The notes beneath the pieces are model-generated. The model made no database searches, had not been told where the DNA came from, and saw only the letters and a program-made list of their open reading frames with translations. Below, one piece after another: positions 46,684 to 60,775 of a DNA stretch of 64,000 nt. Both the position numbers and the translations under genes were made by a program. Source of the stretch: Membranipora membranacea (taxonomy: Eukaryota > Bryozoa > Gymnolaemata > Cheilostomatida > Membraniporidae); assembly GCA_914767715.1 (NCBI GenBank), contig OU612067.1, positions 11,408,001 through 11,472,000 of the forward strand. Reading direction: 5' to 3'. The stretch's first letter is position 1. Every line of letters begins with the position of its first letter.

Positions 46684-49600
46684 ATGAAGTATTGTCCAGA
46701 CAACCAAACACTATCAGTAGCTGACTATGATCTCCACGGACTGTCACCATGTTTCACAGACACTGTCACATCATCAGCGGCTGCAGGGATTGCTGTGTTA
46801 GGGGCAGTAGTTCAGCTATCAGTATACGCTAGACATTCTACCCCTACACAACGATACACATCACTGAGATCAAAACTATTTAAATTCCATGTTGTCCTCC
46901 ATATTTTGCTTGCCTGTTTCCCATTGGCTGCTCTCTTCACAGTCGCATACAAACTACAAGATGGCAACTTCTATGCTTACCAAGTGAGCTCTGCTATTTT
47001 CAATGGCGAGTTAAGTATGACAGCAATATAATATTATTTTGTAGGGCAACAGAGTAGCTACCATTTCTTGTATCTGATTGGCAAAATACGTTCTAGAGTC
47101 TATTCTGCTATCATGAAAATGTGTAATTTATGGCTAGCTTACATCACTGAACTACTTCTTATAATCTAACACCTTCGCATGTGATAACTGGTACTAGCTA
47201 ATGTTAAGTCACAGCCCAAACTAGCCAAACTAAACCTTGGCTAATATTCTTTCCTTTTGGATATATACATCATAATGTATTATGTTAGCTTAATAAAGAC
47301 TTATAAAAGGGATTATAAATAGATAGGATACATATATACTTATATTATAGTTTTGAACTAGTGTATAAACACATCTTAACCCAATTGTTATTAGACAAGT
47401 TGAACATATATAATTGTGATTTATGATCAAAAAAAGATATAACAGCGTACATTTTGACCTCTGTTTGGGCTTATGATTTTGCACGCTTGATATAAAACTG
47501 TACCATTGAACTTGTTTTAAGACAATATTCTCAATTTTTACCTTAAGTAATGGTAATATATCTCGCTTGACTTTGAATTCTTTATTTTTGATCTAGCTAT
47601 AATATGGGTGATATCACAGAGCTTGGTATTACTTGAGCGCAGAAGACAGTTACCAGTAACTCCTACTCGAGGACACGGAGTAGCACTGCTACTTATATGG
47701 GTGTTCAGCTTTGTGGCTGTAAATATACCATTTATTAACTGGTATGGAGATAACTGGTGGTGGAAATTATCAAGGTTTGTATAATATAATATGAATACAG
47801 AGCCCAATCATTTGCTTACAATGCACGCCCCCTCCCCCCACCGTGAATTCATATATCATGCACACACTGAAATCAGATCAAGATCGAACTAAAAATTCTC
47901 TTTCACTAAGTTAACGTGTTTTAGGTATTTAATAATAGCTCTTATTCGGCCTGATCATTTTTGTTGGTGCTTATGCTGTGAACCGAATGAATTTTCCCGC
48001 TTCTTTTGTTTGAAAAAATTAACTGCTAAGCGGTTACTGATGATCAATTTTCTTTGCCACTGCATTAACTTGCACATCTGTTGGTTGGTATTGCTGCAGT
48101 TGATGATGTAATGTCATTGCCTGCAACCCCAGGCAGAGTTTGAGTGCTTAAACAAATCACTAAACAGTTGGACAAGAGAGAGAAGGTATGCAAAGTGATT
48201 TACGAGAACCGCAATGTAGCTAACCCTGCGTATAAGGCGGATGGTACACTGATCCAGGTTGAAAACCACAGTGGGCAGAGAACTTACTCTTGAATACGCA
48301 CCAAGCATCATGGGAGTGCTTGCAAAAGGCAGCAGGTTGATTGTCAAAAATTGCTAGAGATGTTGCGTGAGCTTGATGAGTATTCAGTTGATGCCTTCAA
48401 ATCTGCTTTAGCTGAAAGTTGTGAGGAAAATGCCCAAGCAACTGCCTGCTATCATCTTTTCAATCTGTGAAGAGAATTTTGGCTTAGTTACAAAAAAAAA
48501 TTGTATACCAAAATGTGAAAAAGCGAAAATCGCGAACTAAGCAACGCGCGCTGGGTGAGTGAGAATCAGAAATTGCGCTGATTAAGAAATGCATGGGCTT
48601 TCTGTATTTCTTGATGATGTCAAGGGGCGAACGAGGAGGCTAACCAGAGCTAATGAGTAAGATTGCTTAATATACAACACAAAATAGTTTTGAGGAAAGA
48701 GAGAAACATTAGACTAATTTTAATTTTATTATATTTTATTTAAATTTTATTTGTTATAATATTTTGTAGTGAGTCTGACCAGATCAGATTCGGACTATGG
48801 TTAGCCGAGTATACAATGGTATTATTAGCGCTCATCATTGGATTGATGGCTCCTGCCCTGAAAGTACCTGCTTATACCAGGATGGCTGGTGATGCTGAAA
48901 ACTCTGGTACTGTAAGTATTTATATTTTTTTTTATTCTGGAGAAGAATAAGTCCTAAGTCTTGTACCCAGAAAACAGTGACATCAATAAAATACTGTGTG
49001 AAATTAAATGACCAGTATTAAGGCTTTTTTCTCCTTTATGATGAAAATAATGTATGTTGACATGTCATAGACAATTTTTTGATGACGTACCAACACCCAC
49101 ATTTCATCAATATTTAAAATTAGTTACAGATATAAATTCCAAAAATGAATTTACAAACATCCTTGAGCGTTGCGAACGCTAGAACAGGCTTGACACACGA
49201 CATGATTATAATATGTAATATGATGGATATATTTCAATGTAATAGTGTACCATGCATTCTGGAAGTCAATATGAAGTCTTTTTCCTGAAGATCTTAGCAA
49301 GAGTTTTATAGTTACATTGTGCAAATCTGAAAGACCTTGAGGAGTGTATTGTTCAAAACCAATTCATCCTTTCATACTTTTCACTTTAATTGCGTCTCCT
49401 GTGTTTGATATAATATGCATGGAAATGAAAACGAAAAACCATTGGAAACAATTAGTAATAGTTATATGTCAGTTTTTTAATGTATAGCAGCCTTTCAGAT
49501 GGTGGTTGTGATTACCAGTGACCAGAAATTCAGGTAACCGGTGGTAGAACTAGAAGGAATATTGATATGTCCAATGTCATTGTAACACCCTCCTGCATGC

Positions 49601-52600
49601 TTCTACAGCCAATTTTTGGCAGGAAAACATAAATGTGTCAAAAATGTTTGTTGGGAGACAGGTTTTTTTATTATATAGTGTGCTCAATAGTATTGGCTCA
49701 TGTCATGAGCCCAGACTATGGCAATGACTTCATACTCGTCACCATAAACATGTTAATGCTCGTCACTCACGACTTGACGCTTGATGTCTGGCTAACAGGA
49801 TTTAGAATGTTATATTTATATACATCAATATCCACAAGGGCCTATAGATATTAACGAAAACTATTATTTTGCATGAATTATCAACTGCCTCATCGGTGAT
49901 GATGTGATGATGATGTCAATAACTGCACCCAACTCTACAAACAGCATTGTTTAGAAACTCAAACTATAAAAAAACAGGCCTTATTGAGTGCGTTTTGGTT
50001 GGCAAGTACCTCACAACTGGTGCATGTGGTAAATAACGTATATTCATTCAATAAATAATCAACAAATGTACTAAAAGTACACATCGTTGTCGGCACTACT
50101 GCTGTTAATACACCATACTGTGGTCAAAACTGACTGTAGTCAACAAATTCTTAAACAGGTTTTTACTCTTTAAAATCACTTGTAGGAAATAGAAGTCTTT
50201 AACATTTGTTGATCATCTATTTATTGATTGAGACACATTATTTTATAGAGATCAACTACATGGAGTGGTCTGCTCGGGAAGCTGAAGGTTATTGGTCCGA
50301 TGGTTTGGCCTAAGAATGACCTTTGGTTACAGTTTTGTGTTATTGTCTGTGGTGGAATCCTAGTAGCTGGCAGAGTTAATAACCTCTATGTACCTATCTA
50401 CTACAAACATATCGGTAAGTGGTCACATGATGTCCCAAGCCTAAGAGCTCTTAAAGTCAACCTGGTTTGAAGTCCGATCAGAGACTATCGAGGATATATA
50501 TCCATAATCTCTGGTCTGATCCAATCAATTGTTTCCTCATAATATATCTACCCTAGAGGAGTAAAATATAGTTTGTGTTTTGTTAAGCTAGTTCGGGGCT
50601 GACTTAATGTGAGCTGGCGTCAGTTTTCGATAACTAAGGTTGGCGCCATAGATAAAACACACTGAGTGTTTCATCTATGGTCGGAGCAATGTTGTAGGGT
50701 TTAGTACATTTAGTCCAGTTCAAAATATTGTAATTTCAAGACTGGCGAACTGGCAAAAAAGGTGAACCTTGTCTCCTGGGAATACTTTGCTCCTCCTCTA
50801 GGATATGTTTAGACTCTTAGATAAACTGAACTCTGTATATCCTGTACCCACGTCGTCACGTAGCCACATTTTTGTGAAAATTGAACGAAACAAAAAAGTG
50901 GCCGAGTGACAAGGCTAGTAGTTGTTTTAAAAACCAGTCAGTTATGTTGAGTCTGGTCTGAACAGACAGTCTGAAGTACAGTGTGTAGATCATAAACACA
51001 GAAATTCAGACTGTCTGTGCAGACCAGACTCATCATAACTGAATGGTTTTTAAAACTCTTATCTAGTATTAGAAGTCACTTAGCAACATTTTTGTTTATG
51101 TTGAACAAAACAAGAAAAGTGGATGCATTACAAGGCTAGTAGTTCAGACTTCAGACTGTCCTTTTAGACCAGACTCAACATAACTGACTGGTTTTATAAA
51201 CTCTTATCTGGTATGAGAAGTCATTTAGCAACATTTTTGTTTATGTCAAACAAACAAGAAAAGTGGATGCATTACAAGGCTAGTAGTTCAGACTTCAGAC
51301 TGTCCGTTAAGACCAGACACAACATAACTGACTGGTTTTAAAAACTCTCATCTGGTATTAGAAGTCACTTAGCAACATTTTTGTTTATGTTGAACAAAAC
51401 AAGAAAAAGTGGATGCATTACAAGGCTAATAGTTTTGTGTATACACACTGTACTCCAAACCTGTCTGATCATAACTGAATGGTTTTTTAAAACTCGAAGT
51501 TATTGTCACTTTTCTTATTTATGCAGAAGGTATCAAGTTTTTCTAACATCTGCCAAAATTCAGATACATCTGTTTGTGTGCGGAAATATTAATATAAATA
51601 TTTTGTCAACAGGTAGCTGATCGATGTATCAGCTTCCAAGCTCCTCCCGATGCATAGCTGCTCGTCTTGGTATCAAGTTCAGATCATATGACATCATATC
51701 ACATGAGTTCTTCCATCCCTACCCTGTAACCTCAGTTGTTCTGAGTAACAAAAGCTATAAAAATATGTTGGCTTAAATCTCAAGTTTTTATAACTCACCG
51801 CATATAGGAGGTAGGGGTGCCTTAGGGGCTAGGCCGCAACATCTGCCTCAATTTTGCTCTCAGTTTGTAGGTAGGTCAGAGCGCACCTGGGGGTCCAACA
51901 ACCCCCAGTAGTCAGTGGAATGCAGGTGGATTCAAACCAACAACCTTCAACACTTGCGCTCAAGACCGGCACTCTAACCAACTGAGCCACCTCCTAAGTT
52001 TAGTTTAATTTAGTTTAGTTTATTGAAGCATTCAGTATCAAATATTGATAAAAACGAATTGGCACAATGTTAAAATTATGAAGAAACCTCTAATAAAAAT
52101 ATAGCATAGATAAATAGATCAGAGGTTATTAAAATACTTCATAAAAAATTGAAAAAAAATTTGGCACATTTAGCAGCTCTACAAAGGTTTAGTCTAAATA
52201 TTGTAGGCTAATGAGAGGATATTCTAGCAGTAATTTGTTTAATACAGTTAAAAAGAGGATGCATCGGATAATTGGCTATTTTCATAAAATGTTATAGGCA
52301 CTGATATTGGTTATAAAATCAGATAAAGTGGTCAGATCTAATTGCTCATCGTGACTAAGATCAGGTAAAATCATTATGGTTGCTTAACTTTGAATTTTTG
52401 GGCCTAATTCTGATATAAGCTTCAAGCTTTCAACTTTATGGTATAAGCTTCAAGCTATATAGCTATGACATTAGCTATATAGCTACTAGCTATAAACTTT
52501 AAAAAACCTTCACATCCATTTACTTGAATTTGCTTTATTATTGTAGTTGATGAAGTTCCAAACCGATTCTGCTGGGACTTAATCCTTGTGTGGGTTGGCC

Positions 52601-55600
52601 TGAGGTTCTTGCAGGGAGGAGGCACTGGCGGTGCGGGTGGTCTATCTAACCTCCGTACTTTTCTGTGGGTCAAAGTACAGCAGTACACATCCAAAGAGGC
52701 TGAACTGAACCTATTCAGTCATATGCATGGGTAAGTAAAGGAGAGTAAGGGTTTTGAATTGTGTCATATTTTCCTAAATCAATTGTCAGCAGCACCTCAG
52801 TTTGGGAGAGTTGTCTTCTCACAAATTAGAGTGCTTCATTCCGGAGCTTTGATTTACTCAAGCTTCTAAAATGTTGAATCCGGTATTGTTTTTAAAACTT
52901 CCTATGTTTATATTTGATAAATGATTATTATATTCATTACATGGACTTAAGTTGTTGTCTCTGATAAACCCAGAATAAGATCGAGTCATCAAAATATTAT
53001 TTAAAAAAATAAGTTTTAAAAAAAATATTTATCTAGGCTGGCTTTTCAATTTGATCAATCAATATGAAGATGCTGTAATTCACAGGTTGTCGCTGAGATG
53101 GCATTTATCAAAGAAAACAGGAGAAGTCTTAAAAGTTATGCAGAGAGGAACTAATAGTGTAAATAATGTACTAAAGTAAGTCATTCTGATCACAGACACG
53201 GATAGTAGGGCTGGTGCATGTATTATATACCATCGATAAGTAAATAATTGCCAAAGTAATTAATTACCCTACACTGCAGTAAAGTATTTACAAGAGGAAC
53301 ACAAAAGAGCAGTTTTACACATGATAGGGAAATTTATTTCCCGCAAACATAACTCCTCATTACTTTATATAACCCCCCCCCCCCTTCGGCTTACATAATG
53401 GCGATTGGTTTTAGCTTGTATAAAGTCACCTCAAAACTACTTGAACGACATTCTAACTTATATTCTCCTCTTGGGGTATTTATACAAAACTTTCAGAATT
53501 TTTTGCTTTGACTGACTGTCGCACAAATCGATCATGGCCAGCTCATTATTCCTCTGAGGATTCATGTAACCTTGTTTTCATGACTAAAGGAGACTCAATA
53601 GTTTACTGCCTATCAGATTATTTTGTCATATTTTGCCATAATTATGCTGCCACCGGGTCATTTTTTATGGTGATATGAATAAACACAAATGATAGTGACA
53701 TTTTGCCCTCTATTTTTCTTGCAGCTATGTGGTATTCAGTATTATGCCGACCATTGCTGACATCATCATAGCCATAGTGTACTTTATGACAGCGTTTGAT
53801 ATCTACTTTGGACTGATAGTTCTCACTACAATGATTCTATATCTTAGTAAGTTTGGGTTATTTGCACTCTTTTGGTGTTTTGTAATCCTCCCTAGGATTG
53901 TTATGTGACACTAAGAGAAATTTGGAATGGAACACTGACAACTCTAGGCGGTCTTTCAATTAGAAAGAGCCAAAGTCACAATCTGATTGCTCAGTCAGTG
54001 AGTGGGCGATACCTGTTAGCCTCTCGCTTTCAAATCACTCATTGTTGGAACCATAATATGCATTCTGAGTGAGCGATTCGGATTTTGTCTGATTGAAAGA
54101 CCAAGTGAAGTGATATTGATAACTTGTTTTAGTAAAGCATCGCTCATTCTAATTGAAAGACTCCCCGGGTGACTTCTACCGTTTCTGGATGTTGCAACAA
54201 CACCATACCCCTTCAGAATTCCTCACTAGTAGCTGTCTTGCTAATTGATTAATGTTTACATGGTCATTCACAGTAGATTCATAAACATCGTGAATATAAT
54301 CACTGTAAACTCTTTCCTGATAACTGCATACAGTCATATCTCCGAACAAGCTCTTATAATGACTATCGACGTATATCATTACAATTGTCGAAGTTTTTCT
54401 GTTACAGTTGGTACTATAATAGTGACTGAATGGCGGACTAAGTATAGACGTAAAATGAATCTGTTAGATAACGCAAAAAGTTCCAAAGCGGTTGACTCAC
54501 TCATTAACTTTGAGACAGTGAAGTACTACGGCAACGCAGACTTTGAATCAAACATGTACAGCAAAGCTATTGTCGATTATCAGGTAAACAAGTTAACATT
54601 TGATTATTCATGATGATTTTCAGAACGGAGATAGATTGTTTTCACCAACTCTGTGTAATGCTGTTGTTGTTCTTACAAGACGATTGGTTTGATCTCAAAT
54701 TTGTGTGATCAATTCATCCAACAACTTTTAAAATGTGTCTATGATAATTGCATGTTACATATGAAGGCTGATCCATACTGAGCCCATGCCATACTTAGGC
54801 CAGTCCATACTAAGTCCCACTCCATACTTGGCCATTCCATAGACAGGTCACTCCATACTTGGCCATTCCATAGACAGGCCACTCCATACTTGGCCATTCC
54901 ATAGACAGGCCACTCCATACTTGGCCATTCCATAGACAGGTCACTCCATACTTGGCCATTCCATAGACAGGCCACCCATTCTTGGCCATTCCATAGACAG
55001 GTCACTCCATACTTGGCCATTCCATAGACAGGCCACTCCATACTTGGCCATTCCATAGACAGCCCACTCCATACTTGGCCATTCCATAGACAGGCCACCC
55101 ATTCTTGGCCATTCCATAGACAGGTCAATCCATACTTGGCCATTCCATAGACAGGCCACTCCATACTTGGCCATTCCATAGACAGGCCACTCCATACTTG
55201 AGACATTCCAAACAACTCACTTGCTACCGATAAGGGGTCAACAAAAAAAACCTAAAATAAGAATGTAGATTAATTTTATAGCTCAATTTCGCCCAAGGAA
55301 ATCACATATCCAAACCTTGTTATATAACATTCGTTAGATATCTACATCGGATTTGGCTTGGGTGTGGCTTTTTTAATATGGCATGAGAAATGTACTCAAT
55401 TCATTGGAAGTCAAAAATTTTCATTTGGCTTCAAGACATGAAAGATATATGTAGAACTGATTGATCTAATATTAAGTCATGAGGGAAGAAACTATAAAAA
55501 CTCAATCTAACCTTCCATCATTCTGTATATTGACTTAATGGGAATAAAATGTTAGATATGAGCTACATTTTATGTAACGCTTCATATAAGTCTAAATGGA

Positions 55601-58600
55601 CTTTTGGTTACGCATGAAGAATTGTGGTAACAATACAGAAATGTAAACTGTATCCAGTTTGAAGGTCGTTGTCTGGCCATTTCGCACCACCAAATTTTGA
55701 TTGATCATCGATGATTTGACATTATAGCTTGTAACATCTGCTATAGTTCATTTAATGTTCTGACCTAATATTAGATCATTAGAAATACGCAAATAGATTT
55801 CAATATTCTTGCAATAAGCTCCTCAATGTCAATGTCCTAACTATGCCTGGCCCTTCCAATCATTGATTTTTCAAAGTAATTTTTCACATTATTTGGAAAC
55901 GGCGTGTTAGAGCTGGCTGATCTTTCATGGATGTAGACTTTATAATGTATATATGTTAAGCTTTTCCTGCGTATACTTTAGTTCTTCATCATTACATTCT
56001 GTGATATTTGACTACAATTTAAACATACGCCCAAGGAAACAGCTGGGCGCCTGTGAGGCAGAAGTTGATTAGAAGATTACTTGTTTCTTTCTTATACAGA
56101 CTGAAGAATGGAAAACGCAGGCCTCCCTGAATCTGCTAGCTCTAGTGCAGAATGTGATAATAAACGCTGGACTTATCGGAGGGTCGTTCCTATGTGCCTG
56201 GTATATAATAGATGGAAATCAGATTCAGCACAGGAAGGTTACAGTAGGAGACTTTGTACTTTTCTGTACTTACATCGTGCAGCTATACGGTCCTCTCAAC
56301 TTCTTCGGCACATATTACAGGTAGGTGCGGGCCTATTAAACCAAGGAGTTAGTTGTCTCTAGCTCCCTGATAGTCCTCTTCATTCAGCCATGTTTCAATA
56401 ACTCACCACTATCATGTTGGAACCTTTCTCAATATGTTTCTATTTTGTTTCTGGTGATGAAATACAAGAAAGTGACAAGACTTCCATTGTTATTTTGGAG
56501 TTGCCCTCTATTTCAAAATGTTTCCAAAAACTTGTAATAATAGTATTTATACATCGTTACTTTACAATGACGTTATTTTTCAGAATGATCCAGGCTGCTT
56601 TCATAGACATGGAGAATATGTTTGAGCTGTTGGAGGAACAGCAGGAAGTAAGGGATATCCCAGAAGCCCCTGCTATCAATATGAAGCATGGCGCTGTGGA
56701 GTTCAAAGATGTGTCCTTTCACTATAATCCAGCGTATGTTGCAAAATTTTCATTGTCAGAAATCAATTGTCTCCTCAAACTTTATTGTGGCACATCTGGC
56801 CCATGATGGCAATAATAGCCCAAAAATACAATTCTGAGCGGTATTGTTACCCTCTACAGCGTACTGATGTTTTACATAAGTGCTACTTGATTCTAGTCAA
56901 TACGCCCCCTGTCTGTGTGAACTTTATGTGAAAGACTTCCTAGGTTTAATGTTTTAACTCGATCATCATACTTGCTTCAACCACATGATTTCAGGAAATG
57001 TGTGAACTTTCAGACCCTAGGTTGTGTTTTAGCCTCAAATGAGATAACTTATGAGCTCATAACATCAGACTTGGATTTGCAGCCATCAGCATTTCCTCTT
57101 TGTTGATCTGTTGATCTTCGCTATCAGATACCAATGCTTTTTTTTCACAGTAAGCCCGTACTACAAGGTATCAGTTTCTCTGTCCCTCCTGGTGAGACTT
57201 ACGCTCTTGTCGGTCCAAGTGGAGCTGGTAAAAGTTCTATTATCAGATTACTCTTCAGATTCTATGATATTATAGAAGGTCAGATTATCATAGATGGACA
57301 GAACATCGCTCATGTAAGTAAATGACTGCCATTCACAGTATGATGTTACGATTATAGAGAAAGCTGATTAGCAAGTGTAAAGGAATATCAGTGGTTGTGG
57401 TACCAAGCTTGCTGAAATGTCCATATCTGGCCCAAAGCCAGCGCTGTCATAACCTTTAACCAGATGCTTCGGATATACTTGAGTTGATCCAGCTTTTTCA
57501 TAGTTTAAGAAAACTCCACAATTATCGAACTTTCAGAGTTTTCTCAACCTTGACTTTAACTATAGGTTTGTCATAACTCGATTTTAGACCAAATTACCTG
57601 CACGGAGCGCACATTTAGCTTTCACTTCTAAATACCAGTCTTCATCCTGAAATCAGATGACTTTCAAATTTATACTTGTAATTTCAGGTCAAACAAGACA
57701 CTCTTCGAAAAGCTATAGGGATAGTGCCCCAGGACACGGTATTGTTTAACACAGACATTAAATATAACATCGCTTACGGCCGACCCTCAGCTACTGATGA
57801 AGAGATTGTGAGCGCTGCTAAGGCAGCAGATATTCATGAGAAGATTCAGACCTTCCCTGAGGGTAAGCTTGTGTGTGGCATACCAATACAAAAGAATTAG
57901 CATAGCATTTCAAAACATTTTGGTAATCGAATTGCTCTCAAACAGAGTAAAAGGGTACTTTCCTTGTGCAAACAGTACAAGTCTGGGGGGCTTGAACGCT
58001 GAATATCAATGGTGTTTGCCAGTTTAGAATCAGCATATCTTGTTTACCAATGTTACCAATTTTATCTCCATCTAGTGTGTAAAGAATAAATGTTGAATTT
58101 ATTGCAATCAATTTCACTTCACCTGTTCTGCCTTTTTTGGTCAATAAAATGAGACAACCTCATCAAAGCATCAAGTTTTTGTGAAGCTGTCCACATTCAT
58201 TTGTTTAGCAGCTTTGCAACGGGAACAGGCAGTCAATATCTACCCTCCCTAACCTTGAGAAAATGAAAAAGGGGTTATGGCGCTCTTTAGGAGTTGTGTT
58301 ACAGTGCACATTTAGATGACAACTCCGAGATCAAACGCATAACTTTGCTCATGCCACAACTTGCCGTCCCTCGGCTCGAATACTAAGAAAGTTAGTCAAA
58401 TAAATATGTCAGGCACAATAAATAATAAGTGACTGAATCATTATTGTACAGGTTATGATACAGTGGTAGGGGAGAGAGGATTAAAACTAAGCGGTGGTGA
58501 AAAGCAAAGAGTAGCGATCTCAAGAACCCTGCTAAAAAATCCTAAAATAATACTGCTTGATGAGGTAGGTGACTCTCGTAATTGAGATTTAACTCTAAGA

Positions 58601-59601
58601 ATCCAATGTTACTTCAAAAGATTGTTTGTTAAGACATCCATGTAAGCCCTTGTGTATTCATTCTCACTTTTTCTGTATCATTATAAAAAAAACTTCAGCT
58701 ACACTTCTTGCTGAAGTTGTTTTAAAAGAGGTCAAGATAATTTGCTACAACCATTTCTTCGTTCAAGCAAACAGTCAGGACATATCATCATTTAGTAAAG
58801 CGTACACTTATCTCATTATTTTCTTGTTGTAGGCTACTTCAGCCCTGGACACCCATACAGAGAGAAATATACTGAGATCGTTTGAGACAGTATGTGCTAA
58901 TAGGACTACTATTGTAGTGGCACACAGGCTTAGTACTATTATACATGCACATCAGATATTAGTATTAGATGAGGGAGTCATCAAGGAACGGGGAACGTAT
59001 GTATTGAAAGTTCATAAGACATATAAATGTAATACAATTTTACAATAATGTATAAATATATGTGTGAATGAGTTGTGGAAGTGATATATTTTACCTTTCC
59101 TATTCTTCTTTTTAAATTAGCCTTAGCCCTCGGATAGATTTTGCTTGGGAGTGTAACTTTGCGGCAGCATATAAACCTATATACAGCTTTATGATACACC
59201 TGTGAACTCTGTCCTATAAAAATTATGATTAAAATCAGACTTCATCTTTATATTTATCTTTTCTATCTATCTCTCTTGTCTAATCATTTTGTAGCCATGA
59301 AGAGTTATTAGAACAGAAAGGAATGTACTACGCTATGTGGATGGATCAGCAGAAGAAACGGGAGACTGTTAACTCGAAAATGCTCTCTGAGGGTTCCACC
59401 GAGGATTCTGATTCATGTAACCATTCAGCAGAGGGCAGCCAAGATATTGACCAATCAGCAGAGGGAAACCATTCAGGTAACCAATCACCAGGGCGCAGTG
59501 AAATAGGTGACCAATCAGCTAATGGAAACCAGTCAAATAATCTGAACAGCCATGCAGGTAATGATGGAAAAGGTAAATCTGATGAAAATACCGTGGTGTA
59601 A
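46684..59601 (+). CDS. ABCB6: ABCB6-type half ABC transporter (15 coding exons, 893 aa)
   Basis: Exons: 46684-47014, 47597-47774, 48770-48911, 50249-50414, 52547-52730, 53086-53175, 53725-53846, 54408-54583, 56100-56320, 56584-56733, 57151-57313, 57688-57862, 58452-58564, 58833-58996 and 59295-59601; phases agree and sum to 2682 nt. Exons 1-4 encode the extra N-terminal membrane domain (TMD0) typical of ABCB6/HMT1. Exons 5-9 carry the transporter membrane domain, including [10 protein letters not shown]. The nucleotide-binding domain shows Walker [11 protein letters not shown]-loop IVPQDTVLF, signature [13 protein letters not shown], Walker B IILLDE-ATSALD split across an intron, and H-loop VVAHRLST. 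It works as a homodimer; relatives move porphyrins or metal-thiol conjugates. The Ser/Asn-rich C-terminal tail repeats ([12 protein letters not shown]) are unusual and make it longer than human ABCB6 (842 aa). The exon 1 donor (TTAA/GTATGA) was chosen by phase. Confidence 0.93.
50930..51490. repeat. ~143-bp tandem repeat, about four copies
   Basis: Repeated GAAGTCACTTAGCAACATTT, AAGTGGATGCATTACAAGGC and TTCAGACTTCAGACTGTCC blocks recur at about 143-bp intervals in ABCB6 intron 4. The first part (50940-51040) also contains inverted GTCTGAACAGACAGTCTGAA-type sequence. Confidence 0.8.
51790..52000 (-). mobile_element. tRNA-derived SINE, minus strand
   Basis: The reverse complement begins with A-box GTGGCTCAGTTGGTTAGAGT and has B-box GGTTTGAATCC, like a tRNA-derived head, and then a body of about 130 bp. 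It abuts the LINE 3' tail at 52001, so one inserted beside the other in ABCB6 intron 4. Confidence 0.7.
52001..52400 (-). mobile_element. LINE 3' end with (AAACT)n-type tail
   Basis: A second copy of the LINE relic at 21.2-21.6 kb. On the minus strand it ends AATAAACTAAACTAAATTAA, a short microsatellite tail like those that end CR1/RTE-type LINEs. Internal deletions and frame breaks mean no intact ORF. Confidence 0.65.
54774..55205. repeat. 31-bp minisatellite, about 12 copies
   Basis: Units of CATTCCATAGACAGGCCACT plus CCATACTTGGC recur every 31 bp (some 30 bp) in ABCB6 intron 8. Because 31 is not a multiple of three and the unit lacks stops in all minus-strand frames, it produces a long open frame with period-31 peptide ([19 protein letters not shown]). 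This is not a gene. Confidence 0.95.
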
Positions 59602-60660
59602 ACATGAGTGACACACACTCTGACTGTCTAGAGAGAGGGGTCATACCTTGCCAAAAAGCGGTGCTTGTTGCTGTCAATTCCATCTGAACTGGTGTGTCTA
59701 CTTAACTAAACACTACTTAACTACACACTAGTGTCTTTCTACTTATCAGGTTAATTTATTACAAGGAATTGTTGTGTGTGCTATTCAGATTGGTGCTTAT
59801 ACTCCTCCTATCAAGCAAACCAAAAATGAGATTTTTAGAGAAATTAGCTTTCAGGTGCTAAGCGACCAAATAATATATCATCAGTGCCAAAGAATTGCTC
59901 AATTTGATGTACAAGGCTGTTTATCCTTACTGGATCATATTTGATATAATATTGAGAATTTTTATTTGTTGTTCCTAATCCATCAGGTCACCATCAAAGA
60001 CATCATTTGTGCCAAAGGATTGCTCAGTTCAAATATTAAAAAAGTATATCCAGTTTTATTGTGACCATGTTTCATTATATCAATTTATCGTTGTGTCATT
60101 TGGGATATCTAGTTATATAAAGTTGTGTTTTCTTTATGTAGATTAGAATGAATTTTTACATTTATTATGAGATTACTTGGGTGTTTTATAATCTCTGAGA
60201 GTTACTGCTCGGGTTCTACATTGAATAGTTATCGATTTAATCTTTTTCTTATCAGATCTGAATTATAATTTATACTCATGTTTATCACATATCTTTATTC
60301 CCAATTTACGCTGTGTTCGTTCTTATTTACCATGACGTTATGTTGTGCTTTTATTTTTGACTTGGTTTTTGTTTTAAATATCGAAGGCAAAAACTCAATA
60401 CTTATAATTGTGACTGATCGTTGCCAATCATCTTGTTTACAATAGGCAGTTTTCAAAAGTAATATATGGATGTTTATATACCTTAACTATCGCGCAGTGA
60501 ATTGTGGTATAAAAAAAACAATCGTATACAAAGTGTAGATGCCTTTATTTCCTGTCTCAATAAACCAATTAGCCTTGCTTCCTTCTGTAGTCAGTATTTT
60601 AGCTATTATGTGGCTTTCAGGTAGAAAACGTTATGGTTTCAAATGTACAAACCTTAATGG
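59602..60660. other. ABCB6 3' UTR and intergenic sequence
   Basis: AT-rich and without supported exons. It probably contains the ABCB6 3' UTR. No promoter element is recognised. Confidence 0.4.
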
Positions 60661-60775
60661 CTGGTTCACATTGTCCCAGATGACACTAGGATGCCATCCC
60701 AGATGCTTATCCCAGATGGTCCCAGTCACATTATAACATTCATCCCAGATAGCCATCCCAGACAATGTGAACCAG
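60661..60775. mobile_element. 115-bp element with perfect 15-bp terminal inverted repeats
   Basis: It begins CTGGTTCACATTGTC and ends GACAATGTGAACCAG, exact inverse copies. The interior repeats TCCCAGA/ATCCCAGATG several times. No target-site duplication was recognised. Likely a MITE. Confidence 0.75.

Noticed and set aside
54739-55215. 158-aa minus-strand open frame rich in [10 protein letters not shown]
   Set aside because: Entirely a 31-bp minisatellite; its periodic peptide follows from the repeat, with no splice or start context.
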